DNA of 64,000 nt from Haloprofundus halobius (GTDB lineage Archaea > Halobacteriota > Halobacteria > Halobacteriales > Haloferacaceae): positions 992,001-1,056,000 of the forward strand of contig NZ_CP083666.1 in NCBI RefSeq assembly GCF_020097835.1, read 5' to 3'. Each line of letters begins with the position of its first letter. Position 1 is the first letter of the stretch. Positions 1-8,306 of this stretch are shown here, piece by piece. The notes beneath the pieces were generated by a model. That model was not told the origin of the DNA. It saw only the letters and a list, made by a program, of their open reading frames with translations, and ran no database searches. The translations under genes were made by a program, and so were the position numbers.

Positions 1-232
1 CGCCACGAAGGGATTTGAATCAGGGAACGGAGCGTAGCGGAGTGACCGTGGTTCAGATCCCGTCGGTTCGTTCGCTTCGCTCACTCCCCGACGACGTTCG
101 CAAACGCTTCGCGTTTGCTCACTCCCTCCCAACCCGCTTCTCGAATTTCACGTCTCGGAGCGACCGGCTTGCAGACGAAACGCCTCGAAACTTTTTGCTC
201 CTCCCCGTCGACTCCCCCACGGGTGACCCCTC
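1..232. repeat. tRNA-3'-end-like remnant and inverted repeats
   Basis: No gene is seen here. Bases 1-20, read on the minus strand, resemble the T-loop and acceptor end of a tRNA, but the T-stem does not pair, so this is a remnant and not a tRNA. A perfect 8-bp inverted repeat with a 3-nt loop lies at 100-118 (gcaaacgc / gcgtttgc). Motifs of the type cgaagcgagtga recur on both strands near 30-125 and again at 39841-39856 beside the tRNA-Leu duplicate. Such debris is common at haloarchaeal tRNA-adjacent integration scars (inference). Confidence 0.4.
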
Positions 233-907
233 GTGTCCGACAGTCCGCGCCGCCTCCTGACGCTCCGCCGCCTCGTCGCACTCGCCGCGCTCGCCGTCGT
301 GACAACCCTCTATCGACACCTGATTCGGCCGTGGCACATGTCGTGGGGGGCGACGACGGCCGAACGTCGGTCGGCGCTCCCCGGCGACGACCTGCTCGAC
401 GACGCGCTCGCGGAGTCGACGCGGGCGGTGACCATCGCCGCGCCGCCGGAGCGCGTCTGGCCGTGGCTGGTCCAACTCGGGCAGGGTCGGGCCGGGTTCT
501 ACAGCTACGACTGGCTGGAGAATCTCGTCGGGGCCGACATCCACAACGCCGAGCGCATCCTCCCCGACGAGCAGCGTCTCGCCGTCTCGGACACCGTTCG
601 ACTCGCTCCCGAGGACTACTTCGTCCGGCCGCCGGTGACGACGCTCACCGTCCGGGAACTCGACGCCGGGCGAATCCTTGTCCTACAGGGGTTCGATGGC
701 GGGACGTGGGCGTTCGTGCTCGAACCGATCGCGGAGGGGACGACGCGACTGCTCGTCCGTTCGCGGGCGGCCCCGATTCGCAGCCGGCCCGGTCGGCTGT
801 TGCACTCTCTCGTCTACGAACCCGTCCACTTCCTGATGGAACGAAAGATGCTGTTGGGCATCAAGGCACGTTCGGAGGGGGAGTCGTCGCCGTCTCCCGA
901 CTCGTAG
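233..907 (+). CDS. SRPBCC-fold (polyketide cyclase-like) membrane-anchored protein
   Basis: A 224-residue protein read from a GTG start. Residues about 8-23 form one hydrophobic segment after a basic N-terminus, so it is probably anchored in the membrane. The rest looks like an SRPBCC/START-type domain: the stretch VTIAAPPERVWPWLVQLGQ is the typical first strand and helix of that fold, and a late strand-rich part (WAFVLEPIAEGTTRLLVRSR) matches its sheet. Members of this fold bind hydrophobic ligands in a deep cavity. No ligand or reaction can be named. No catalytic residues are evident. The next gene starts 69 nt downstream on the same strand. Confidence 0.7.
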   Translation: MSDSPRRLLTLRRLVALAALAVVTTLYRHLIRPWHMSWGATTAERRSALPGDDLLDDALAESTRAVTIAAPPERVWPWLVQLGQGRAGFYSYDWLENLVGADIHNAERILPDEQRLAVSDTVRLAPEDYFVRPPVTTLTVRELDAGRILVLQGFDGGTWAFVLEPIAEGTTRLLVRSRAAPIRSRPGRLLHSLVYEPVHFLMERKMLLGIKARSEGESSPSPDS

Positions 908-976
908 CAGAGTCGCCGGTACGCGACCCGCACGACACGCAGTCGTTATACGCCGGACCCCCCTACTCGGTTCACC

Positions 977-1693
977 GTGACCGAGTTCCCCGACGCAGAC
1001 ACCACCGACGACATCGCGGCCGAACGCGACGAGACCGTCGAAGCAGTTCGTTCGCACGCGGGCCAGATCGCCCGACAGCTCGCACTGTTGCAGGGCGGTG
1101 ATTACGGCCAGCGGACGTTCAACACCGACGAGGGCGAGTGGACGCTGAAGTACGAGGCCGGCGACCTGCAGTATCTCCGCTTCAGCGGCCGCTCCGGCGA
1201 CGACGTCTACGTCGTCTCGACGAAACAGCCGCCGGACCCGACCGACCTCCACCGGGCGATGGCCGACTACGACGCGTTCGTCGAGTCGTACAACCGCTAC
1301 GTCCGCTCGCTCGACGGCGTGCTCGACGACGTGCGGGGCGACTTTCCGAAAGTGGAGACGACCGACGCCGTCGTCTCCGAACGGGACCGCCTGGTCGAGC
1401 GTATCCGGGACGTCGCCGACGCCATCGCGGGCGAACTGCACCGGTACGACGGTACCGACTACGGGACGTTCTCCGCGCGCGTCGACGGCGCACGATGGGA
1501 GTTGAAGCGCGAGCACGCACGCGTCTCCTACCTTCGCGTCGGCGGTCAGAGCGGCACCTACCTCGTCTCGCAGTACGAACCGCCGTCGGCGCCCGACGTT
1601 CGCGAACACGCCGACGCGTTCGCCGGCTTCGTCGAGGCGTACAACGACCACGTCGCCGAACTGGAAGCCGACCTCTCGGAGATCTCCCTCTGA
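977..1693 (+). CDS. Unknown protein made of two similar halves
   Basis: A 238-residue acidic protein with no recognised domain, read from a GTG start. It has an internal duplication. Residues about 16-116 align with 135-231, with matching landmarks in the same order: ERD (16/135), DYG (42/161), a Trp (55/174), YLR (66/185), a Val-Ser strand end (80/198) and FVExYN (101/218). Each half starts with a helix of alternating charge, then a strand-rich core, then a closing helix. No transmembrane segment or signal peptide is seen. The function is unknown. It lies downstream of the SRPBCC gene with no visible functional link. Confidence 0.75.
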   Translation: MTEFPDADTTDDIAAERDETVEAVRSHAGQIARQLALLQGGDYGQRTFNTDEGEWTLKYEAGDLQYLRFSGRSGDDVYVVSTKQPPDPTDLHRAMADYDAFVESYNRYVRSLDGVLDDVRGDFPKVETTDAVVSERDRLVERIRDVADAIAGELHRYDGTDYGTFSARVDGARWELKREHARVSYLRVGGQSGTYLVSQYEPPSAPDVREHADAFAGFVEAYNDHVAELEADLSEISL

Positions 1694-1929
1694 TAGTCAT
1701 CCGCAGCGGATAGTAGTTTTAGCAGGAATTCATTATTCACACAATCAACATATTTATAAGTATCCCGCCCTGAAGATAGGGCACGGAACACGATTACACA
1801 GTACGCGTTCACCCTCGCGCAGCCAGCGCTCGGGCAACGACCGGAGCCCCTCGCCCGATACGGCCCCGTCACGCTATCACACGTGGTTCGCTTACAGAGT
1901 AACTATGTACTCTTTGGTGAATCACAACG

Positions 1930-2265
1930 ATGTCCAGTCTACTTACTCCGTCCGACGAAGAGAACGAGATGACACTCACAGAACTGCTCGACGTCCTCGC
2001 AGACGAGCGCCGCCGCCGAATCCTCGACACGATCGAGCGGGCTGACGCCCGCCTTCCGGTGGAGATACTCGCGAACGCTCTCGCTCCGGACGACTCCAGC
2101 GATGACGAGATCAAGACGGTGCAGGTCTCGCTCGTCCACACCCACCTTCCGAGGCTCGCCGACGCCGGTCTGCTAACGTTCGACCGCGACGACCGCGCGG
2201 TCTGGCCGACGTCCGCCACGTCGGAGGCGTTGTCCGTCGTCGACGCCGCACAGAAGGTGTCGTAG
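1930..2265 (+). CDS. Small HTH protein, DUF7344-like
   Basis: A 111-residue protein of the winged-helix type common in haloarchaea. The visible pattern is an N-terminal helix (LTELLDVLADERRRRILDTI), a middle region ending in VHTHLPRLADAGLLTFDRD, and a wing. This resembles the DUF7344 group (family name from memory). Such proteins are presumed transcription regulators; no effector is evident. Its stop overlaps the start of a zinc microprotein (TAGTG at 2263-2267), so the two are probably co-translated. A distant relative lies at 40452-40862 with the same VHxxxLPRLxxAG core. Confidence 0.75.
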   Translation: MSSLLTPSDEENEMTLTELLDVLADERRRRILDTIERADARLPVEILANALAPDDSSDDEIKTVQVSLVHTHLPRLADAGLLTFDRDDRAVWPTSATSEALSVVDAAQKVS

Positions 2266-2438
2266 TGAACCGGACTCTGTGCCGGTGTCGGGACTGCGGC
2301 AGCGTCTACGTCGCCAGAAAACCGAACGACGGATCGGTCCAGATAATCGGCACCGACGCCGGATGCCCGTGCGGGAGCGAAGCGCTCTCCGAGATGACAA
2401 GCGAAACGCTCGACGAGTTGAGCGAGAGCGCGACGTAG
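2265..2438 (+). CDS. Zinc-binding microprotein (CxC...CPCG)
   Basis: A 57-residue reading frame that starts at GTG 2265 and overlaps the last base of the preceding stop codon. It has five cysteines: CRCRDCG near residues 6-12 and CPCG at 34-37, which form two knuckles of a plausible zinc site. The C-terminal third is an acidic helix rich in Glu, Ser and Leu. Haloarchaea encode many such microproteins, and several are known to matter for swarming, biofilm or stress growth, but no role can be given here. The overlap with the HTH gene suggests shared regulation. It is easily missed because it begins with GTG and is short. Confidence 0.65.
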   Translation: MNRTLCRCRDCGSVYVARKPNDGSVQIIGTDAGCPCGSEALSEMTSETLDELSESAT

Positions 2439-2499
2439 AAGCGCCGATTCGATCCGACACCGGGCCGAGCGGTCCGATGTTTTCCGCGACTCCCGACGA

Positions 2500-3687
2500 C
2501 TACTGCTGGAGCCGTGCGGCCGCCGCGTCCAGCGCTTCGTCGCCCGCCACGTCGACTCCCTGCGCGTCGAGCGCGTCCGCGAGCGACGCGAGCAGGTACG
2601 TGACGTTCTTCGGGTTCGCCGAGTGACCCATGCAGCCGATGCGGAAGATCTCACCGTCGAGGTCGCCGAGGCCGCTGGCGATTTCGAGGTCGTACTGGTC
2701 GAGGAGATACGAGATGACCGCGCCGTCGTCCGCGCCATCGGGGACGCGCACGGCGTTGAGACTCGGCAACCAGTAGTCGTCTGCGGCGTTCATCTCCAGT
2801 CCCATCGCCTCGACGCCCGATTTGAGCGCGCCAGCGACGCGCAGGTGGCGGTCCCACCGCGATTCGATGCCTTCCTCGGCGACGAGTCGAAGCGCCTCAC
2901 GCAGCGCGTAGACGTTCGTGATGGGGGCGGTGTGGTGGTACGAGCGGTCGTCACCCCAGTACCCCTCCAAGAGCGAGAGGTCGAGATACCACGACCGCGG
3001 TTGTTCCTCCCGGGAGAGCACCTTCTCCATCGCGCGGTCGTTGAGCGTCAGCGGACTCGCACCCGGCGGACAGGAGAGACACTTCTGCGGCCCCGAGTAC
3101 GCCACGTCGACGCCCCACTCGTCGGCACGGAACTCGACACCACCCAAGGAAGTGACGGTGTCGGCGACGACGTACGCGTCGTGGCTGTGCGCGATGTCGG
3201 TCAGTTCCGAGACGTTCGGCTGGAGGGCACCGGTACTTGTCTCGGCGTGGACGAAGCCGAAGACGTCGGGCTGGTGCTCGTCGAAGGCGTCCTGGACGTC
3301 CGCGGGGTCGAGCGGTTCGCCCCACGGCGCGTCGACTTCGACGACCTCGCCACCGGCGCGCTCGGCCATGCTCTCCATGCGGCCGCCGAAGTAGCCGTTC
3401 GTCGGCACGAGCATCGTGTCACCGGGTTCGACGAGGTTGCCGATGGCCGCCTCCATCGACGCCGACCCCGTCCCCGAGACGGGGATCGTCCACCGGTTGT
3501 CGGTGCGGAACGTGTACCGAAGGAGCTCTTGAACCTCGTTCATGATGTCGATGAACGAGGGGTCGAGGTGGCCGACTAGTGGCGTGCTCATCGCCCGCAG
3601 TACTCGGGGGTGGACGTCGCTCGGTCCCGGTCCCATCAGCGTTCGCTGCGGCGGTGTCAGTTCGTCGACGTCGGGCGCGTCGGACAT
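2500..3687 (-). CDS. Class V PLP aminotransferase (alanine/serine-glyoxylate type)
   Basis: A 395-residue fold-type I PLP enzyme. Family features seen: an N-terminal MGPGPSDVHPRVLRAM segment, a GTGSASMEAAIGNL phosphate-binding turn, the VADTVTSLGG strand carrying the PLP-binding Asp, and the SGPQKCLSCPPG loop with the Schiff-base Lys. It should transfer an amino group from alanine or serine to glyoxylate, giving glycine; the exact donor cannot be read from the sequence. The start at 3687 is chosen because a strong Shine-Dalgarno (gggaggt) lies just upstream; an in-frame extension beyond it is unlikely. It follows the FAD/Fe-S oxidase gene on the same strand, about 105 nt away. Both could act on 2-hydroxy or 2-oxo acids, which is a weak hint of shared metabolism. 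Confidence 0.88.
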   Translation of the reverse strand: MSDAPDVDELTPPQRTLMGPGPSDVHPRVLRAMSTPLVGHLDPSFIDIMNEVQELLRYTFRTDNRWTIPVSGTGSASMEAAIGNLVEPGDTMLVPTNGYFGGRMESMAERAGGEVVEVDAPWGEPLDPADVQDAFDEHQPDVFGFVHAETSTGALQPNVSELTDIAHSHDAYVVADTVTSLGGVEFRADEWGVDVAYSGPQKCLSCPPGASPLTLNDRAMEKVLSREEQPRSWYLDLSLLEGYWGDDRSYHHTAPITNVYALREALRLVAEEGIESRWDRHLRVAGALKSGVEAMGLEMNAADDYWLPSLNAVRVPDGADDGAVISYLLDQYDLEIASGLGDLDGEIFRIGCMGHSANPKNVTYLLASLADALDAQGVDVAGDEALDAAAARLQQ

Positions 3688-3792
3688 ACCTCCCGGTTTC
3701 GCGGACTGCGAGAAAAAGCCATGGGTGTTCGTCGCACGATGCCGGTTTCTCGCGTCGGCCGTCGGCGAGTCGTACGGTCGCACGTCGGCCCG

Positions 3793-6786
3793 CTACGGCC
3801 GACCGTCGAGCGCTGCCGCGACGAGTTCGACGGGGTGGGCGGGTCGCGTCGAGTCGTCTCGGTCGCCGAGTTGCGTCCGGCACGACGCGCCGGGGGCGAC
3901 GACGGTGTCACCGCCGCTCTCGTCGACCTGTTCGACGAGGATGTCCGCGATGGACTGCGAGAGCCCGTAATGTTCGCTCTCGTAGCCGAACGACCCCGCC
4001 ATCCCGCAGCAACCCGAGTCGAGGTGGTCCACGTCGTAGCCGACGCTCCGGAGTACGTTCGCCGCGTGGTGGTCCTTGTTCAGCGCCTTCTGGTTGCAGT
4101 GGCCGTGGTAGGTCAGCCGTTGACCGACCGCTCGGGTCGACAGGCGTTCGGCCAGTCGGTAGGTGTCGAGATATTCGAGGACGCCGTAGGCGTTGGCACC
4201 CACCGCCAACACGTCGTCGCCGTCGAGCAGATCCGCGTACTCGTCCTGGAGCATCACCGCGTCGGAGGGTTCGACGAAGACGACGGACCGCCCACGCTCG
4301 ACGGACGGGTGGAGGGCGGCGACGTTCCGTGCCGCGCGTTTCCGCGCGAGACTCAGGAAGCCGCCCGAGTACGCCGCCCGCCCGCTCGGCGCGGTGCCAG
4401 TCGCGAGCTTCACGTGCACGCCCGCCGCCTCCAGCACCCTGACGGCCGCCTTTCCCGCCTCCGGGTAGATGTAGTTCGTGTACGTGTCGGGGAACAGGAG
4501 CACTTTCTCGTCGGCCGCGTCCGGCGAAACCGACGTCTCCCGTCCGTCGAACCACCGCTCCAGCGACTGCCGGGTGAACGTCGGCAACTCACGGTCGGGA
4601 GCGATGCCGAGCGCCCGATTCAACAGGGGTCGTACGCCCGGCAGTTTCGACGCGAGGTTCGAGACGGGTGCGGTGGCGCTGCCGACGGCCGCGAGGCGGT
4701 CGATGTCGGCGAACAGCCGCTCGCGCAGGCCGCTGCCCTCCTCCTCGTGGTACTGATGTTTCACCTCGGCTTTGAGTTTCGCGAGGTCGACGCCCGTCGG
4801 ACAGTCGTTCGCGCAGCCCTTACAGCCGATGCAGAGGTCCAACACCTCCGACTGGAACCGCTCGGAGTAGAGTTCCTCCTCGTCCAACTCGCCGGTGATG
4901 GCGGCGCGAAGCAGGTTCGCTCGACCTCTCGTCGTCGCCGCCTCGTCGCGCGTCGCCCGGTAGGTCGGACACATCGTGTCGCTGCCGGTCTGTCTGCAGG
5001 TGCCGCAACCGTTGCAGAGTTCGACCAGTTCGGAGAAACTCCCGTGTTCCTCGAAGTCGAGACTCGTCTCCCACTCCGTCGAGAAGTACTCGGAGCCGTA
5101 GCGCAGCGACTGCCGCATGTCGGTGGGTTGGTCGTCCCGGAAGACGACTTTTCCGGGGTTCATCCGCCAGTCGGGGTCGAACGCCGTCTTCAGTTCTTGG
5201 AACGCCGCCCACAACTGCGGCCCGTACATCTTCGGGTTGAACTCGGTTCGCGCGAGGCCGTCGCCGTGTTCGCCCGAGAAGGAGCCGTGATGCTCCAACA
5301 CGAGGTCGGTCACCGCATCCGAGATCGAGCGCATCGTCTCGATATCCTCGCCGTCCTTCAGGTTGAGGATGGGGCGGATGTGGAGCGTGCCGACCCCCGC
5401 GTGCGCGAAGTACGCCGCCGACGTGCCGTGGTCGTCCAACACCTGCTCGAACTGGTCGACGTACTCGGCCAGTTCTTCGGGGGGCACCGTCGCGTCCTCG
5501 ATGAACGGATACGGCTTCGCGTCGCCCGGCAGCGACATGAGCAGCGGAATCGCCGCCTTCCGAAGCTTCCAGAGTCGACCCTGCGCCCCGTCGGTGTACG
5601 CCTCGACCACGTCGAACGCCTCGCCCTCGACGAGAAAGCGGTCGTTCGTCCGCTCGATAGCTTCGGGGAAGTCGTCGTGCAGCTCCGAGTCGAACTCCAA
5701 CATGAGCGCCGCCGCCGTGCCCTCCGGCATCTGCGCGGCGTACTCGGCGAATTCGCCGGAGTCGCGGGCCAGCCGAAACACCTCGTCGTCCATCAGTTCG
5801 ACGGCGCTGGTGTCGAACTCCAGCGCCGCGGGGACGGCCGCCATCGCGTCCACCAAATCCGAGAAACAGTACACTGCCAGCGCCGTCTCCTCCGGCTTGG
5901 TGACGAGCGACAGTTCGGCTTCGACGACGACGCCGAGGGTCCCCTCCGCGCCGACGAGGAGTTTCGAGAGGTTCAGCACCCGCTCGCCGTTCGCTGTCTC
6001 TCTGACCACCTTGTCCAGATTGTAGCCCGAGACGTTGCGCTTGAGGTCGGGATACCGGCTCTCTATCTCGTCGGCGTTCTCCTCGACCAACCGTCGAACC
6101 GTCCGATAGATGTCGGCTTCGAGATCGTCCTTCTGGAGTATCTCGTCCCACTCGTCGCCGTCGACGACCACGTCTCTGGTGTGAATCAGCGACCCGTCGG
6201 CGAGTACCACGTCCAGTTCCTCGGTGTAGGCGTCGGTGATACCGTAGCGCACCGAGTGCGCGCCCGTCGAGTTGTTGCCGATGCCGCCGCCGACCGTCGC
6301 GCGGTTCGAGGAGGCGGGGTCGGGCGCGAACTTCAGCCCGTGCGGCGCGAGCGCGTCGTCCAAGTCGTCCTGGACGACACCGGGTTGCACTCGCGCACGT
6401 TTGGCGTCGGGGTCGATATCCACCACTCGGTCCATGTACTTCGAGAAGTCGAGGACGACGCAGCTCGGTCCGACCGCCTGTCCCGCCAGCGAGGACCCCG
6501 CGCCTCTGGGCAGTATCGGCACGTCGTGGTCGGCGGCGACGCGAACCGCCGCCTGCACGTCGTCGGCCGTGCGGGGGAGGACGACTCCCGCGGGGCGCGC
6601 GCGGTAGATGCTCCCGTCCGTCGCGTACAGCAGTTGACTGTACTCGTCGAACCGGACCTCCCCCGAGACGGCGTCGCGCAGCGCTGCCGCGAGCGCGGTG
6701 TACTCGCTCACGTCTGCCACGCTCTTCGACCCGGAGCCGCGATACGCCTCGAACGCCTCGACCGTGGGTTGCTCGTCGACCGCCAT
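3793..6786 (-). CDS. FAD-linked D-lactate/glycolate-type dehydrogenase fused to Fe-S/CCG module
   Basis: A 997-residue fusion. Residues about 55-250 are a PCMH-type FAD-binding domain (RGAGSSLAGQAVG; PASSNRATVGGGIGNNSTGA). Then comes the FAD-oxidase C-terminal domain with the HAGVGTLHIRP and FSGEHGDGLAR motifs. Two 4Fe-4S clusters follow: CNGCGTC near residue 589 and CIGCKGC near 651, each with the distal CP. The end is a CCG-type domain with SGCCGMAGSFG near 925. This is the GlcD plus GlpC layout of membrane-linked quinone-reducing D-2-hydroxyacid dehydrogenases. The likely reaction is oxidation of D-lactate or a similar acid, with electrons passed to the quinone pool. Substrate choice is uncertain. 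Confidence 0.9.
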   Translation of the reverse strand: MAVDEQPTVEAFEAYRGSGSKSVADVSEYTALAAALRDAVSGEVRFDEYSQLLYATDGSIYRARPAGVVLPRTADDVQAAVRVAADHDVPILPRGAGSSLAGQAVGPSCVVLDFSKYMDRVVDIDPDAKRARVQPGVVQDDLDDALAPHGLKFAPDPASSNRATVGGGIGNNSTGAHSVRYGITDAYTEELDVVLADGSLIHTRDVVVDGDEWDEILQKDDLEADIYRTVRRLVEENADEIESRYPDLKRNVSGYNLDKVVRETANGERVLNLSKLLVGAEGTLGVVVEAELSLVTKPEETALAVYCFSDLVDAMAAVPAALEFDTSAVELMDDEVFRLARDSGEFAEYAAQMPEGTAAALMLEFDSELHDDFPEAIERTNDRFLVEGEAFDVVEAYTDGAQGRLWKLRKAAIPLLMSLPGDAKPYPFIEDATVPPEELAEYVDQFEQVLDDHGTSAAYFAHAGVGTLHIRPILNLKDGEDIETMRSISDAVTDLVLEHHGSFSGEHGDGLARTEFNPKMYGPQLWAAFQELKTAFDPDWRMNPGKVVFRDDQPTDMRQSLRYGSEYFSTEWETSLDFEEHGSFSELVELCNGCGTCRQTGSDTMCPTYRATRDEAATTRGRANLLRAAITGELDEEELYSERFQSEVLDLCIGCKGCANDCPTGVDLAKLKAEVKHQYHEEEGSGLRERLFADIDRLAAVGSATAPVSNLASKLPGVRPLLNRALGIAPDRELPTFTRQSLERWFDGRETSVSPDAADEKVLLFPDTYTNYIYPEAGKAAVRVLEAAGVHVKLATGTAPSGRAAYSGGFLSLARKRAARNVAALHPSVERGRSVVFVEPSDAVMLQDEYADLLDGDDVLAVGANAYGVLEYLDTYRLAERLSTRAVGQRLTYHGHCNQKALNKDHHAANVLRSVGYDVDHLDSGCCGMAGSFGYESEHYGLSQSIADILVEQVDESGGDTVVAPGASCRTQLGDRDDSTRPAHPVELVAAALDGRP

Positions 6787-6924
6787 TGACCCTGGCTACG
6801 ACGGAGTGGGACTAAATAGCACAGGTATCGTTCACGGACGTTCGTGTGCGTTCGGTGGCTCCGCCCCCGAGCGCCCGACCTACGAACCGAAATCCCTATT
6901 CGCCGGTTCGTTTCACTGCACACC

Positions 6925-8233
6925 GTGGACTCCAAGCGACTCCAGTTCTACGGGCTCTATCTCACACGGTTCGCCGAGGGGTTCGGGTTCATCACGCTAA
7001 TCACGTTATTGCCCGAGTACATCGACCTGCTCGACCCGCAGAACTTCGCGCTGCCGCTCGTCGGCATCACGCTCAGCGCCGGGTTCATCATCGGAATGTA
7101 CACCACCGGGTTCACGCTCGCTCAGACGTTCGCCGTCGTCCCGCTGGCGTGGGCGGGCGACCGGTACGACAAACGGCTCGTCCTTCTGGGGTCGCTTTCC
7201 GTCGGTATCGTCGCCTACGCGCTGTTTCCGCTACTCGACACCGATGCGTCCGGTGCGAGTCTGCTCTTTATCCTCGCCCGCGCGCTGCAGGGCGTCGCCG
7301 TCACCGGCGCGTCGCTGATGTCACTATCGCTGGTCGGCGAACTCGCCTCGGGCGGCACGCGCGCGCGCGAACCACATCGGTAAGGCTAACGCCTCGAACT
7401 TCGCGGCCTCGGTCGTGGGCAGTATCAGCGCCGGCGCGCTCTACGAACTGCTCGGCTTCACGCCCATCTTCGCGCTCATCGTCGCGATGCTCTCGGTGGC
7501 GACGGGCATCGTCTGGCTCTTCGTCTCGCCCGACGAGACTCGGGTGAAGGGGTTTCCGTTCTCGGACCTCGCGCTCAATCGCCGCATCGTCACGCTCTCC
7601 AGTTTCCGCGCGCAGTACGCCGTCGCCGTGACGCTCGTCCGGACGTGGGTGCCCATCTACGTGGGCGTCTCCGCGGCCAGCGGCGGGCTCGCCTACGGCG
7701 CGCTGGCGGTGAGCGTCACCGTCGTCGCCGAGAAGTTCTGTAACATGTTGCTACAACCGTACACGGGCGGCCTCTCGGACCGCTACGGACGCGCGCTGTT
7801 CGTCTTCCTCGGCGGCGGGGCGTACGGCCTCGTCGCGCTCGCGGTGCCCTTCTCGCTCGCCATCGGCACGGCACTCGGCGCGCCGACGGAGCTCCCGTTT
7901 CTCGGCCCGCTGACGCCCGCGTTCCTCCCGCTAGTCGCGCTCTCGGGACTCCTCGGCATCGCCGACAGTTTCCGCGAACCGGCGAGCATGGCGCTGTTCG
8001 CCGACGAGGGAAGCGGGGGAAAGGGTGTGGCTTCAAGTTTCGGTATCCGCGAACTCGTCTGGCGGCCCGGGAGCGTCGTGGGGCCGCTGCTCGGCGGGTG
8101 GTTGATGGCGGAGGTCGGCATGGCGTGGGTGTTCTACGTCGGCGGGGCGTCGGCGATTACGGGCGTGCTGACGATGCTCGGCGTGCTCGCCTATCACAAC
8201 GGAACCGGCGTCCGCGCGCTGGCGGAGTGGTGA
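6925..8233 (+). pseudogene. MFS transporter broken by a frameshift
   Basis: Two frames together encode one 12-helix major facilitator. The first runs from GTG 6925 (frame 1) through about five helices, including a TM2-3 loop AWAGDRYDKR, and stops at 7381-7383. The second frame continues from about 7370 with KANASNFAASVV and then the remaining helices, with GLSDRYGR as the equivalent loop of the second half. The break falls in a (CG)6 run at 7358-7369. A loss of two bases or gain of one there restores one frame. It may be a sequencing error, a slippage (phase-variable) site or a true pseudogene. Substrate is unknown. GTG 6925 gives the natural N-terminus MDSKRLQFYGLYLTRFAEG. Confidence 0.8.
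7358..7369 (+). repeat. (CG)6 run at the MFS frameshift
   Basis: Twelve bases of alternating CG inside the MFS gene, exactly where the reading frame changes. Simple dinucleotide runs like this are prone to polymerase slippage and to sequencing error. Confidence 0.85.
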
Positions 8234-8255
8234 GCGCCGCCTCGACCGCTCGGAC

Positions 8256-8306
8256 GTCGTTCAGTCGTCGGTCGTCGTTCAGTCGTCGGTCGTCGTTCAG
8301 TCGTCG
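8256..8306. repeat. Three-copy 18-nt tandem repeat
   Basis: Three perfect copies of gtcgttcagtcgtcg at 8256-8270, 8274-8288 and 8292-8306, each separated by gtc, giving an 18-nt period. The last copy supplies the stop codon of the membrane-protein gene that ends at 8297 on the minus strand. Because 18 is a multiple of three, each copy gives another in-frame TGA (complements at 8297-8299, 8279-8281 and 8261-8263). Confidence 0.9.

Noticed and set aside
1-60. A tRNA gene at the left edge
   Set aside because: The T-stem does not pair and no anticodon arm is seen; only a remnant is supported.
3610-6789. A continuous plus-strand frame of over 1000 codons opposite the FAD/Fe-S oxidase
   Set aside because: It is an antisense shadow caused by G+C-rich codon use. 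It has no domain, and the minus strand shows clear motifs throughout.
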